DNA from: Candidatus Poseidoniaceae archaeon
Lineage (GTDB): Archaea; Thermoplasmatota; Poseidoniia; Poseidoniales; Poseidoniaceae
Direction of reading: 5' to 3'
Length of the DNA stretch: 60,779 nucleotides
Assembly (NCBI GenBank): GCA_029250345.1
Contig: JAQXFL010000016.1
Coordinates: forward strand, 1 to 60,779
A model generated the notes under the pieces. That model ran no database searches. It was not told the DNA's origin and saw only the letters and a program-made list of their open reading frames with translations. How positions within the stretch are numbered: position 1 is the stretch's first letter; the number at the start of each line of letters is the position of its first letter. This document shows positions 46,225 through 55,089 of this stretch, piece after piece. Position numbers and translations under genes: made by a program.

Positions 46225-48033
46225 ATGCTTGAAGAAGCAATGGCTTTTGGCCCAACCATGGAGGATGGTCTCGGTCGAACCGTTACAGCACGTTACCGCT
46301 TTGCTCGTCAGTGGGCCTTGGGCGACCGCAAGAGTCCACTGTCGTCGACTCCAGCCCTCGTTTTACTTGATGGCGATCCAGATGTGGCGGCTCACATTGC
46401 CCCATTTCGCTCTTCAACCGATGATGCGATTCCGGCGACACTTCACTTTGAATCACGATTGCCACTGTCTCCACCAGATTTTGCCATAAATTCTCCTTCA
46501 TGGAGTGTCTCAATCGGCCACGTTCTCCCCCCCTCACTCGATGAAGCTGATGCTGGTGAGGCAGCGGGTACTGCTCAAGTTTTGCCTGTTTCCTGGCAGA
46601 GGCTCAATCACGATGCAAGCCTCACAAATCCGGAGCTCAAGCCTGATGTCGTCGTGCTTGTTGATGCCGTTCAGCTTGCTGCACAGCCCGGCAGGCTGGT
46701 TGAGGCGATATCCATTCTCAAGCAACAATTCCCTGGTGCCCTTTTGTGGACTCCTGGATTGGGCGGGCCTGACAATTTGGCTGTGCTGGTTTGGTTCGGT
46801 GTTGATTTGTTTGACCTCTCTCGGTCTCGACAAGCCGCCGCTGCAGGAGTCTTACTGACCGAGCAAGGCCCAAGGCATCTTGTTGGCTCAATGGGCGAAT
46901 CTGCAGGTATGGATGAACAAATCTCGCATTGGAGCAATGCTATTGCATCGGTTCGTGGCGCACTAGCCTCCGACCAGATGAGGTCTCTTGCGGACCGCCA
47001 ATCACTCACCAGCCCAAGACTGGTTGAACATTTGCGCCGTCATGATCTCTTGTGCCAAAACATTCCTGGACTGCTCTCATCACATGTGGCTGCTGATTTC
47101 AAATTCCCATGCCATTCGGCTTCCGTTCAAACTGACCCATTGATTACAGACTGGGAATCTTACATGACCACGGAATACTCTGCTCCAGTTGGCTTGGACA
47201 CCATTTTGGTATTGCTACCGTGTTCCGCTCGAAAACCATATCGACTTTCCAAATCCCATGGTCGCTTCATACGTGCGATTGGAACCAGTGCATGCCACGA
47301 GGTGATGGTCACATCGCCTCTTGGACTTGTCCCACGTGATCTCGAAGAGGTTTGGCCTGCAGGACATTATGATGTTCCAGTTACTGGCGATTGGACCGGT
47401 GATGAACTTGCAAGAATCCAACGTATGTTCCGGGTCTTGGTAGACCGGCATGATTACAAGAGAATCATCAACCATTCCGGCATCCATTTTGAACACCCCT
47501 CTGTCGAGGTTGTCGAGACACGACAAGGCGATTCTGCAGGCTCACACGATGCATTAGAGCGTCTCTCCGAAGCAGTTCGTTCTGCCGTTGATACCTTTAG
47601 CGCCCGTGGGCGAAAGACTGAGAAGATTTTATTGGATAATTTTGCAAGTATTTCTCGCAAGCAAATGAACAACGATGCTTGGCTTGCTGACATGAAAGTT
47701 CGCGGAAAGCCTCCGCGCTACCGACTTGAGCGAGATAAGAACCAGATGGCTCTTTGGTCCATCGACCGAAGTGGCTTTTCTCTACCGAAAGCTGTCATTC
47801 CAACATTGGATGAACTCAACTCGTTACCAGCCGTTCACCTTCGTCCAGATGTCGCTTGGAAGGGCGACATCTTCGGAGTGCTCGTCGAATCATTTGACAA
47901 ATCAATACGTGCAGGCAGTGATGTTTTGGTCTACCAAAACGGTTCTGTGATCGGACTGGCTCGGGCCCATGCGCCTGCTTGGGAATGGCCAAACACTCCG
48001 GGACGCTTAGCCAAATCTCATCAAAGACTGTGA
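46225..48033 (+). CDS. arcS: Archaeosine synthase, alpha subunit
   Basis: ArcS acts at position 15 of archaeal tRNAs, using lysine to convert preQ0-modified tRNA into an archaeosine precursor; a radical SAM partner (RaSEA) finishes the reaction in many species. The diagnostic motif PC-x3-KPY-x2-S-x2-H is exact: PCSARKPYRLSKSH at residues 332-345. The TGT-like N-terminal half is present, and a C-terminal PUA RNA-binding domain covers about residues 520-600 (VAWKGDIFGVLVESFDKSIR). Length is 602 residues from ATG 46225; ATG 46198 would add nine. The gene precedes rpsO. Neither tgtA nor a RaSEA gene is in the window. Confidence 0.9.
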   Translation: MLEEAMAFGPTMEDGLGRTVTARYRFARQWALGDRKSPLSSTPALVLLDGDPDVAAHIAPFRSSTDDAIPATLHFESRLPLSPPDFAINSPSWSVSIGHVLPPSLDEADAGEAAGTAQVLPVSWQRLNHDASLTNPELKPDVVVLVDAVQLAAQPGRLVEAISILKQQFPGALLWTPGLGGPDNLAVLVWFGVDLFDLSRSRQAAAAGVLLTEQGPRHLVGSMGESAGMDEQISHWSNAIASVRGALASDQMRSLADRQSLTSPRLVEHLRRHDLLCQNIPGLLSSHVAADFKFPCHSASVQTDPLITDWESYMTTEYSAPVGLDTILVLLPCSARKPYRLSKSHGRFIRAIGTSACHEVMVTSPLGLVPRDLEEVWPAGHYDVPVTGDWTGDELARIQRMFRVLVDRHDYKRIINHSGIHFEHPSVEVVETRQGDSAGSHDALERLSEAVRSAVDTFSARGRKTEKILLDNFASISRKQMNNDAWLADMKVRGKPPRYRLERDKNQMALWSIDRSGFSLPKAVIPTLDELNSLPAVHLRPDVAWKGDIFGVLVESFDKSIRAGSDVLVYQNGSVIGLARAHAPAWEWPNTPGRLAKSHQRL

Positions 48034-48147
48034 ATTCAACCTTCTTTCACCTCGCAATCCTGCGTTAAGACGATGCGATTTGCGCTTGGTTGAAGCGGAG
48101 CGGTTAAGAAGGGGTGACAAGTCGGCTTTTTCCTTGGAGTTGTCCTT

Positions 48148-48606
48148 ATGGCACGGATGTACAAATCACGCAAAGGAAAGAGTGGGTCCAGTAAGCCCTA
48201 TGTCAGCGAAGCACCAGAGTGGTCAAACACGGATGCTGCGGCGGTAAAGCAACTTGTAATCGACCTCGGTAAGGATGGACATTCCTCCGCAGTCATCGGC
48301 ACAATTCTACGTGACCAGCATGCAGTTCCTAACGCTCGGCTCGTTCTCGGTAAGAGAATTGGTGCAGTTCTCGCTGAGAACAACATCGGTGGTACATATC
48401 CTGAAGATTTGATGAATCTGATGCGACAAGCTGTCGGCATCATCAACCACCTCGGCAGCGGCAACCACAAGGATTTGCACAACAAGCGGTCTCTTGAAAT
48501 CACCGAAGCAAAGATTCGCCGACTTTCTAACTACTACAAGTCCGAAGGTCGCTTGCCATCCGATTGGCGATACAAGCGAGAAGAACTCCGACTCATGGTC
48601 GAGTGA
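48148..48606 (+). CDS. rpsO: 30S ribosomal protein S15 (uS15, S13e type)
   Basis: uS15 binds 16S rRNA in the platform of the small subunit. The 152-residue product is the archaeal/eukaryotic form, with an N-terminal extension (MARMYKSRKGKSGSSKP) before the conserved core (PEDLMNLMRQAVGIINHL, then HNKRSLEITEAKIRRLSNYY). The start follows GGAG. The gene after it appears to be a degenerate RecJ/Cdc45-like protein; in many archaea rpsO is linked to a recJ/GAN gene, which supports that reading. Confidence 0.97.
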   Translation: MARMYKSRKGKSGSSKPYVSEAPEWSNTDAAAVKQLVIDLGKDGHSSAVIGTILRDQHAVPNARLVLGKRIGAVLAENNIGGTYPEDLMNLMRQAVGIINHLGSGNHKDLHNKRSLEITEAKIRRLSNYYKSEGRLPSDWRYKREELRLMVE

Positions 48607-48676
48607 TTCCTCACGCTCTTCTCGTTTGATGTGAGACTTCATCAACGGTCACCATTTAGATTCAAAGGGTGCGACC

Positions 48677-49579
48677 ATGAACGACTTGCTTCAGACTGCC
48701 CCGTTCCATGACATTCAATCCCACATTGAAGGTCTTGTTCAAAAAATCCATGAGGCTGAAATGGTGCATATTCATGCGCCTGCAGATTTACAGGGTCTAC
48801 TGTCTCTAACAACACTTGAATCTGCGTTTTTGGATGCTGGTGTCTCGTACAGACGGCGGTTTTTACCCCCGCACCAACACATTCCACGAGATGAGCGACA
48901 AGAACCTCAATCATCACTCGATGGCCTTCTCATTTTCATTGACCCATTCGAAGATACATGGACGATTAAGGATCTTCCACAAACTGAATTTATCCACATC
49001 ACTCCACTTTCGGTTACCGTTCGTTTGGGTTCGAATCAGTCCGAACGCAGGGGTGCACTGGATACCGTTGCCCAGTGTGCAGCAGTAGCCGCTGCGTTGT
49101 CGCCGAACGGACAAAAAACTCGGCTCATCCGTCCATTTGCCTCCACTGGTCTCTGGCTTCGCGAAGCACTTGATACCACATTTGATCCAATTCACACAAC
49201 CATACGTGACCATTTGCGTGCTGAAGGAGCATTCAGAGTTGTTCCTTTGCCAGAGGTACCGACACCTGCTACGGGAATGATTCCCGACCTTTCGGAGAGA
49301 ATGCTTTCTCGTCTACGCAAGGGTTGGTCGAAAATGGATGCCGAAGCCCGTTCAGGTGCACTGAGTGAACTTCTCTTGCCCGCACTTCAAAATTCCACTC
49401 TTTCCACTCCCCGTTTAGAGGAACTGGTCTGGCATCGATTGCTACTGGGTGCATCGGATGTCGATGTCATGAGTCAAGTTCACTTGGCTGAACAGTCATG
49501 GCCCAGTGAAGCAGGTAAAGCAAAGATACATGCCTCCAAACTCGCTGACAGCTTTCTCAAAACAGGTCTTTTAATTTGA
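48677..49579 (+). CDS. Probable degenerate DHH-family (RecJ/Cdc45-like) protein
   Basis: The 300-residue product has the outline of the DHH phosphoesterase domain but lacks its catalytic residues. The segment VHIHAPADLQGLLSLTTLES stands where RecJ/GAN proteins have a HxDxDG motif followed by a helix. LLIFIDPFEDTW stands for the second acidic motif, and EFIHITPLS for the IIDHH region. The next part, RRGALDTVAQCAAVAAALS, resembles the helix after DHH. If correct, it is a non-catalytic, Cdc45-like subunit that could bind GINS-MCM or DNA at the replication fork. The position just after rpsO supports this, since archaeal recJ/GAN genes are often found there. The call is inference; the catalytic residues are not seen. 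Confidence 0.5.
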   Translation: MNDLLQTAPFHDIQSHIEGLVQKIHEAEMVHIHAPADLQGLLSLTTLESAFLDAGVSYRRRFLPPHQHIPRDERQEPQSSLDGLLIFIDPFEDTWTIKDLPQTEFIHITPLSVTVRLGSNQSERRGALDTVAQCAAVAAALSPNGQKTRLIRPFASTGLWLREALDTTFDPIHTTIRDHLRAEGAFRVVPLPEVPTPATGMIPDLSERMLSRLRKGWSKMDAEARSGALSELLLPALQNSTLSTPRLEELVWHRLLLGASDVDVMSQVHLAEQSWPSEAGKAKIHASKLADSFLKTGLLI

Positions 49580-49625
49580 ATCTCTTCATCGACGGGTTGA
49601 AACCAAAGAACCAACTGGGCTGTAC

Positions 49626-49976
49626 ATGGCCATTGAACGATTGCTCACAGGTAGTATTCGAGACCAAGTTCAAGATTTAATGTCGACCGAAGACCTCGTC
49701 ATCGAAGCATTTCGAGACTTGGTTAAGGATGAACTCAAGGCGCACATTCGAGGTAAGGTGGAAGAAGACCCGGAATTGAAGGCCGAAATCAAAGAAGCGG
49801 TCGCTTACTATTTCCACACGAAGGCACGAACCGTCTATGCTGAACTCAAGGCCACACGAGCTGCAACTCGGCTCGGATTACGCCTGCTACCTGATGATTT
49901 GCAAGGCGAGGTTGGCGAAGCTGTTGTTTCTCTGTTTGAGAAGGAATTGGGCGCTCTTCTTGAGAAGGCTCTTTGA
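49626..49976 (+). CDS. Hypothetical short helical protein
   Basis: I do not recognise this 116-residue product. It is highly helical and charged (FRDLVKDELKAHIRGKVEED, then KAEIKEAVAYYFHTKARTVY), with no signal peptide, membrane helix or cysteines. It follows the RecJ/Cdc45-like gene by 46 bases on the same strand, so it may be co-transcribed with it. A structural or complex-forming role is plausible; nothing more can be said. Confidence 0.72.
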   Translation: MAIERLLTGSIRDQVQDLMSTEDLVIEAFRDLVKDELKAHIRGKVEEDPELKAEIKEAVAYYFHTKARTVYAELKATRAATRLGLRLLPDDLQGEVGEAVVSLFEKELGALLEKAL

Positions 49977-50044
49977 CGCTGTTTGTTCACTGAAAGGCGC
50001 TTCTCTTATGTGCCATGCGCGCTGCCATTGCACTCGGTGAAGTC

Positions 50045-52120
50045 ATGTCTGCACGCCCATTGTTAATTGTGCTGATTTTTTTGGCATCAATGGCTGCACC
50101 CTTTAGCGACAATTATCTTGGCGATGTGTCTGCTGAAGATGCCCTCGTGTGCTGCGATACTGCGGATGTAGAGCTGTATCTCCTTGGCTCCGCATCTGCG
50201 GGGACATTGTCTCCGTTTTCTCAGGATCTTTCTGCCGACACGTCATCTTCTGCAGCGATTGCAGGTTCTGTAACATCTGAAGAGTCTGTTGGAAAATGGG
50301 TTCTTCCGAATGTTTGGCCAGGAACCGTTCCAGCAAACACATGGAAGGTTTCCATTGAATACGAGTTAACCAATGCGGCCAGCGCTCAAATAAACGCCAC
50401 AGCTTCTCTCAAAATAGGCAGCCAAACGTACAGTGCATCAACTGAGCCTGGAAGTTCAGTGTTAGCCCAAGGCACGGGTACGCTCACTTTTGACATTGAA
50501 GTAGACGCTACCTCGGTTTCTGATATGGGGGCAATTGAACTCTCTCTCACCGCTCGCTCGCTTGTTTTCACAATCCCAACCGGTGATGCCCAACTTGAGT
50601 TCCTCTGGGGTTCGGAGGATGCAGACTCTCATGTGGAGGCGGAAATACCGCTCTTCGACCTTACGTTGTTAGAGCCTGAAATTGAAGGTTCGGATGTTTA
50701 CTTTTCAGTCTTGATTGATTCAAACTGGGGAATGGATTTGTTATCAAAGTCGGACTCACTGCAAATATTCGTGGCTGGGACAGAGCTCTCTGGCGATCCT
50801 ATTGAGACTGGTGCTGATGGTGCAGTGCGAGTCACTTGGACTTGGCAAGGCGCCAAGGGTGGTACTGAAACCGTAAGCGTGGAGGCTCGCCTCACCATCG
50901 AATCAGGTGGGCAATCACTTTCCGGTTCAACTACATTTGAAATCGAAACCTTCGACACCAGCGGTGGTACAGGAACATACTATCCCCCGGATGAACCACT
51001 CAAGACAAACGGTGACGGAAGCCCTATATCCGTTTCAGGGACATTCACTCTTCTTAAGAACTCTGAAGGCGTTCTACAACTGGACCGGACCACCCGAATT
51101 GAAATCGGTGGGGAAATGGCATTTTGGATGCGATGGGGGATGGACCACATCGGCGATGAAGTGACTACACTTTCACCGGTTTTGAAGAGTTTTGACGCTG
51201 GAAGCGTCGGTGATGATGAGCGCGTTAGCCGTGACATCGAACAAATTGAGGTCATGGAAATGGAACGACAGTTGCTAAGCGCCTCAGGCTCATCCGGGCT
51301 TCTTTCCTACTACCTGAGCGTTGGTTTGGGATTAGAGGTAGAAGAACTACTTGGAGGCAGCGTCAATCAATTCCTTAGCCGTGACATCGATATCGAACTG
51401 AACGGTGAATCGCAAGTTGTGAATCATCCAGTTACCCTCATTGTCAAAACAGTAATGCTGTTTGATGGTGACGATGCTCCGAATGAAGGAGAACGAATCG
51501 AACTCATTGGTGGCTTTATCACAGCTCAACCAACTCCACTTTGGGGTAAAGTTTCCCTCTCTTTAGTCGGCAAATCCTCCGCCATGACTTCGTTCGCATT
51601 CCCTAAGGTTGTGTCGTCGAACTCGGTTACCTATCGCCATTTTAGGATGCCTTGGGGTGAAACACTCACCCTTGAGGGGTCCGATATCGCTGTTGATGAT
51701 TATTTTGCTTTCAAAATGACACCATCGAACTCACTTGTGACGTCGCCGGGTGTTTTGTCCGTACTGACATTGTTTGCCCTTTTCCTTGGTTTCATGTTTG
51801 CCCTCGCATTCTCGCGTAGTCGTCGCCGAGGAATTCTCCTTCTGGAGTTGATTCTCATTCCTTTGGTCGGGGTTATTCATTGGCTTGCTTATCCATCGGT
51901 ATTTGTTGGAGGGTCAGCGGTTACTGTGGTCGTCATTTGGTGGGTCACTGCCGTCACGAGTCCCCGGAAACGCAGTCAACTTCTCGAACAAGCGATAAAA
52001 ATCACCACGCCTGTGATCAATTGTCCTGCATGTTCGACACCTAATCCAGTGGAAAGTCAAGAACGCCCGCTTCGATTTGCATGCGTTGGATGCCAGCGTG
52101 TGATTCGGATTGAAGCTTAA
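50045..52120 (+). CDS. Exported membrane protein with C-terminal zinc ribbon
   Basis: The 691-residue product starts at ATG 50045 (MSARPLLIVLIFLASMAAPF), a signal peptide, after GGTGA; ATG 50015 would add ten residues. A beta-rich ectodomain reaches to about residue 560. Three hydrophobic helices follow (LSVLTLFALFLGFMFALAF, ILLLELILIPLVGVIHWL, SAVTVVVIWWVTAV). The protein ends in a cytoplasmic CxxC-x16-CxxC zinc ribbon starting at CPACSTP. Function is unknown. The zinc ribbon is shared with the 41302-42297 protein. Its stop is directly adjacent to the stop of the convergent CBS gene. Confidence 0.78.
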   Translation: MSARPLLIVLIFLASMAAPFSDNYLGDVSAEDALVCCDTADVELYLLGSASAGTLSPFSQDLSADTSSSAAIAGSVTSEESVGKWVLPNVWPGTVPANTWKVSIEYELTNAASAQINATASLKIGSQTYSASTEPGSSVLAQGTGTLTFDIEVDATSVSDMGAIELSLTARSLVFTIPTGDAQLEFLWGSEDADSHVEAEIPLFDLTLLEPEIEGSDVYFSVLIDSNWGMDLLSKSDSLQIFVAGTELSGDPIETGADGAVRVTWTWQGAKGGTETVSVEARLTIESGGQSLSGSTTFEIETFDTSGGTGTYYPPDEPLKTNGDGSPISVSGTFTLLKNSEGVLQLDRTTRIEIGGEMAFWMRWGMDHIGDEVTTLSPVLKSFDAGSVGDDERVSRDIEQIEVMEMERQLLSASGSSGLLSYYLSVGLGLEVEELLGGSVNQFLSRDIDIELNGESQVVNHPVTLIVKTVMLFDGDDAPNEGERIELIGGFITAQPTPLWGKVSLSLVGKSSAMTSFAFPKVVSSNSVTYRHFRMPWGETLTLEGSDIAVDDYFAFKMTPSNSLVTSPGVLSVLTLFALFLGFMFALAFSRSRRRGILLLELILIPLVGVIHWLAYPSVFVGGSAVTVVVIWWVTAVTSPRKRSQLLEQAIKITTPVINCPACSTPNPVESQERPLRFACVGCQRVIRIEA

Positions 52121-52540
52121 TCAAAGTTTCAAACTTTTGAGCGATGATACGAGTTCACTTGCCTCTTGGTAATCATTGGGCGAGAAGTATCCTGCAAATT
52201 CACCGTTTTCATCTACTGCCACAACGGCTTGCGGCGCACGCTTTTGGACATCAGCAAGTACCGCTTTGAGCGTATCACTCAGTTGAACTTCAAGGAAATC
52301 CATTTCCATCCATTCAGAACATTTTGAATTGTTTGCATCCACGTTCTCAGAGAGTGCCTTGAGGAATTGGCGGTGTCCGATAACGCCCTTGGTCTTGGAG
52401 TCTCCATCGAGTACGACAAGTATCCCGCCAGTCATAGTTAGCAAGCGGCTGGATGCTTCAGCAATGCTGTCATCAATGCCGATGGTCATGTGTTCATCGT
52501 CAAGGTCCAAATCTGCTACCGTCTTTACCATGTTCGCCAC
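52121..52540 (-). CDS. CBS-domain pair protein
   Basis: The 139-residue product is almost entirely a tandem CBS pair (IDDSIAEASSRLLTMTGGIL, then VVLDGDSKTKGVIGHRQFL; second repeat LSDTLKAVLADVQKRAP to VVAVDENGEFAGYFSPND). Such pairs bind adenine nucleotides and act as small energy-sensing modules; the target here is unknown. ATG 52540 and ATG 52531 are both possible. A TATA box lies upstream, within the gap after gltX. The stop abuts that of the convergent zinc-ribbon membrane protein with no gap. Confidence 0.88.
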   Translation of the reverse strand: MANMVKTVADLDLDDEHMTIGIDDSIAEASSRLLTMTGGILVVLDGDSKTKGVIGHRQFLKALSENVDANNSKCSEWMEMDFLEVQLSDTLKAVLADVQKRAPQAVVAVDENGEFAGYFSPNDYQEASELVSSLKSLKL

Positions 52541-52562
52541 TGTGTGGTGGTGGCGTTCGGGA

Positions 52563-52568
52563 ATTATA
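52563..52568 (-). promoter_or_regulatory. TATA box of the CBS-pair gene
   Basis: On the minus strand this reads TATAAT, 23-28 bases before ATG 52540 (32-37 before ATG 52531), within the 42-base gap after gltX. It suggests that the CBS gene has its own promoter in addition to any read-through from rnhB-gltX. Confidence 0.45.
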
Positions 52569-52582
52569 TTCTTACCCGTAGG

Positions 52583-54295
52583 TCAAGAGTGAGTGAAGAC
52601 GAGCGTCGAAGCGTCAACCACCTTGGCGTAGCCGATTCTTTCAATCTGCAACATCGTGCCTTCCGGATAGTTGTGTTTTTCCATTTTTCCTTCGAGTCGA
52701 ACAATTTCACCGTCTTCTGCGAGAAGAAGTGTGGCATCGATGGCATTGGATGTACTCAACCAGTGGACGATCGGACGACGGTCATTACGCTCAATAGAGC
52801 CTATTGTTGCAATTTCCCCAGAAATCTCAATGTTGGCGAAGCCTTTCAATCGGATTTCTGTTTTCATAATGTCTTCCTCTTCCGCCCATACTGTATTGGG
52901 GGTTAAGTCAAACTTGCGAGCGCCGAGTTTCGGATGGTTCGGATGGACATCCACATCGATGGAATCCTCGTGTTCACCGACCAGTACGATTTCTTTCGGG
53001 TTTCGAACAAATGAGAGCCTTGGTGCATCATCATCGATGCTCTTGATATTGTGGGAGTAAAGTGTCGAAAGCGGAACAGAAATGTCCTTTTGTGTGACGC
53101 CTAACTCAACCCAGAAGTTACGAAGTGCTTCGGCGGTGATGCCTCTGTTTCTTAGACCAGTTAGTGTCGGTAGTCGTAAGTCATCCCAGCCAGAGAACAG
53201 CCCTGCTTCGATGTCTCTTCGCATCTGTGATGTTGAAAATCCTCCCCATTCGTGAACCTTGACACGGCCCCAATACATTGTTTCTGGATACGTCCAGCCA
53301 AAATGTGCGTAAAGTAGGGTTTGCTTTCGCGTAGAATCCATGAGGTCTTTTCCACGGATGATGTGGGTTACCCCTTGAAGATGGTCTTCGACAGCGCTTT
53401 GGAAGTCGAGCAGCGGCCATACCCGGTACTTTGAACCAATCTCAGGGCGTGGGTGTGGGTGTTCAGCAGTGTTTTGAATACGAAGTGCTGGCCAGTCTCG
53501 AAGTGCTGGATTCTTCAAATCCATTGCTGTTTTCACACGAACGACCGCATCGCCAGGGACGAATGTTCCATCGAGCATCTTTCTCCACAATTCCATGTTG
53601 AATTCCACTGTATTGAGCCGGCATGGGCATTCGGTTTTAGAAACTCGGAATTCCTTGAACGCTTCACCGCTGCATTGGCAGACATAACCGAAATCTCTCT
53701 GCAACATCATCTCTGCATGTTCGTAATACTGGGGGATGCGATCGCTGGCAATGACAATTCGATGAGGTTTGAAGCCTAACAACCATTCTGCTTCTTCAGG
53801 GATTTGTTGGTAGGCCACCGGGAGTGGTGGTTTGACGACGGTGTCCGTATCATCGAATCGCAGAATAAGCTCTCCGTCCCATTCTTCAGCGTATCTGCCG
53901 TTAATGACGATGCCACGGGCGTGGCCAAAGGAAAGTGGTCCGTTTGGGTTTGGTGCAAATCGAAGTACCACTTTTCCTTTCGTTGCATTTTTGAGTTCAG
54001 GCAACCCTTCTCGACGCTCTTTCTTTTCCCTCTTTTCAAGCAAGTGTGGTGCTTCTTGCTCAAGAATCGCCTGTAATGCTTCTATGCCTTTCTCGGCTGC
54101 CATTGCGTTTGCTTCGGCAACTGCTTTGGCAATGAGCGGTGAAATTATTTTTCCATGCGGTCGAAGGTCACTCCGAGTACCCATGAGACGGCCAATAACC
54201 GACCCGGGGGCTGCCTTACCTTCGTATTCAATTGCATTCTGCAGAGCAAGGTGTCTGAACGATGCAAGCGTTTTTTCATCAGGTGTCCACGTCAT
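52583..54295 (-). CDS. gltX: Glutamyl-tRNA synthetase, archaeal type
   Basis: GluRS charges tRNA with glutamate; archaeal enzymes often also charge tRNA-Gln non-discriminately, with later amidation. The class I signature is FAPNPNGPLSFGHARG at 113-128, a HIGH variant (SFGH). The KMSKS-like loop is FSTSQMRRD. Paired cysteine motifs (CQCSGEAF, then ECPCR) probably bind zinc. The N-terminal extension of about 100 residues and the C-terminal beta-barrel match archaeal GluRS. Start ATG 54295 (MTWTPDEKT) gives 570 residues; ATG 54331 adds 12. It follows rnhB by 59 bases on the same strand. Confidence 0.95.
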   Translation of the reverse strand: MTWTPDEKTLASFRHLALQNAIEYEGKAAPGSVIGRLMGTRSDLRPHGKIISPLIAKAVAEANAMAAEKGIEALQAILEQEAPHLLEKREKKERREGLPELKNATKGKVVLRFAPNPNGPLSFGHARGIVINGRYAEEWDGELILRFDDTDTVVKPPLPVAYQQIPEEAEWLLGFKPHRIVIASDRIPQYYEHAEMMLQRDFGYVCQCSGEAFKEFRVSKTECPCRLNTVEFNMELWRKMLDGTFVPGDAVVRVKTAMDLKNPALRDWPALRIQNTAEHPHPRPEIGSKYRVWPLLDFQSAVEDHLQGVTHIIRGKDLMDSTRKQTLLYAHFGWTYPETMYWGRVKVHEWGGFSTSQMRRDIEAGLFSGWDDLRLPTLTGLRNRGITAEALRNFWVELGVTQKDISVPLSTLYSHNIKSIDDDAPRLSFVRNPKEIVLVGEHEDSIDVDVHPNHPKLGARKFDLTPNTVWAEEEDIMKTEIRLKGFANIEISGEIATIGSIERNDRRPIVHWLSTSNAIDATLLLAEDGEIVRLEGKMEKHNYPEGTMLQIERIGYAKVVDASTLVFTHS

Positions 54296-54354
54296 GGGGC
54301 TCAACCTTTCCTGCAACCGTTGCTTCATCAAGTGCTCGCACGAAGTCAGCCCGT

Positions 54355-55080
54355 TTACTCGAACAATGTTGATTGATGTTTGTCTCGAAATGGCCGCTTA
54401 GGTGGGTCTGTGCCGTAGATTTCATTCCATGCCCTCGTCACGGTTTTCCACGACCATCGAAGTGCTGGATGGGGTGTCTTGTCACATAAGAGGCCTGGCA
54501 GGGCAGCTTTCGTATTCGGATCGCTCGGATATCCAGAGCCAAGAGGTGAACCAATTTCGTCAGTCAGTTGATGAATTGCGTCGTCTCGTTTCACTTTTGC
54601 CAGAATGCTTGCCATACCAACAATCGCGTGATTCGTGTCTGCCTTGTGTTCTGAGTGGATGGTAGAATCATCCCATGGCCAATTTGGAAGTCGAGCAGCA
54701 ATCCGGTCGCTGAATCTTTGCTCATTGACATCGCATGCGTCGTTTAAGATGTATACCGGTTCTTTAACTTGTGAACGAATTTCTACAAGAGCCTCTGAAA
54801 ACAATTCCACTTCCAGTAAATTAAGGCCAGTTGATTGAACCGCATGGTCGATACGCTCGGGGTTGCATACGATGACTGAATGCTTCCAATTTCGTTGTTG
54901 GGCATTCATGTGAAACCATTCGACAAGTTGGAATCGTTTCTTGTGCGTTAAGTCCTTTGAATCCTTTACTCCATGTTCAACGAGCAGGTGAACATCGTCG
55001 GCCGGTATTGCAACAGCGCCAACCACTAACGGACCCAATACCGGACCACGACCTGCCTCATCTACTCCCACATTCCACAT
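54355..55080 (-). CDS. rnhB: Ribonuclease HII
   Basis: RNase HII cleaves RNA in RNA-DNA hybrids and removes misincorporated ribonucleotides. The 241-residue protein begins MWNVGVDEAGRGPVLGPLVV, with catalytic D7 and E8. A further catalytic aspartate lies in ILNDACDV, and the conserved GMASILAKVKRDDAI segment is present. Length is typical of archaeal RnhB. ATG 55080 lies 9 bases after the stop of the 806-residue surface protein, so they are probably co-transcribed. Confidence 0.97.
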   Translation of the reverse strand: MWNVGVDEAGRGPVLGPLVVGAVAIPADDVHLLVEHGVKDSKDLTHKKRFQLVEWFHMNAQQRNWKHSVIVCNPERIDHAVQSTGLNLLEVELFSEALVEIRSQVKEPVYILNDACDVNEQRFSDRIAARLPNWPWDDSTIHSEHKADTNHAIVGMASILAKVKRDDAIHQLTDEIGSPLGSGYPSDPNTKAALPGLLCDKTPHPALRWSWKTVTRAWNEIYGTDPPKRPFRDKHQSTLFE

Positions 55081-55089
55081 ATGAACTCC

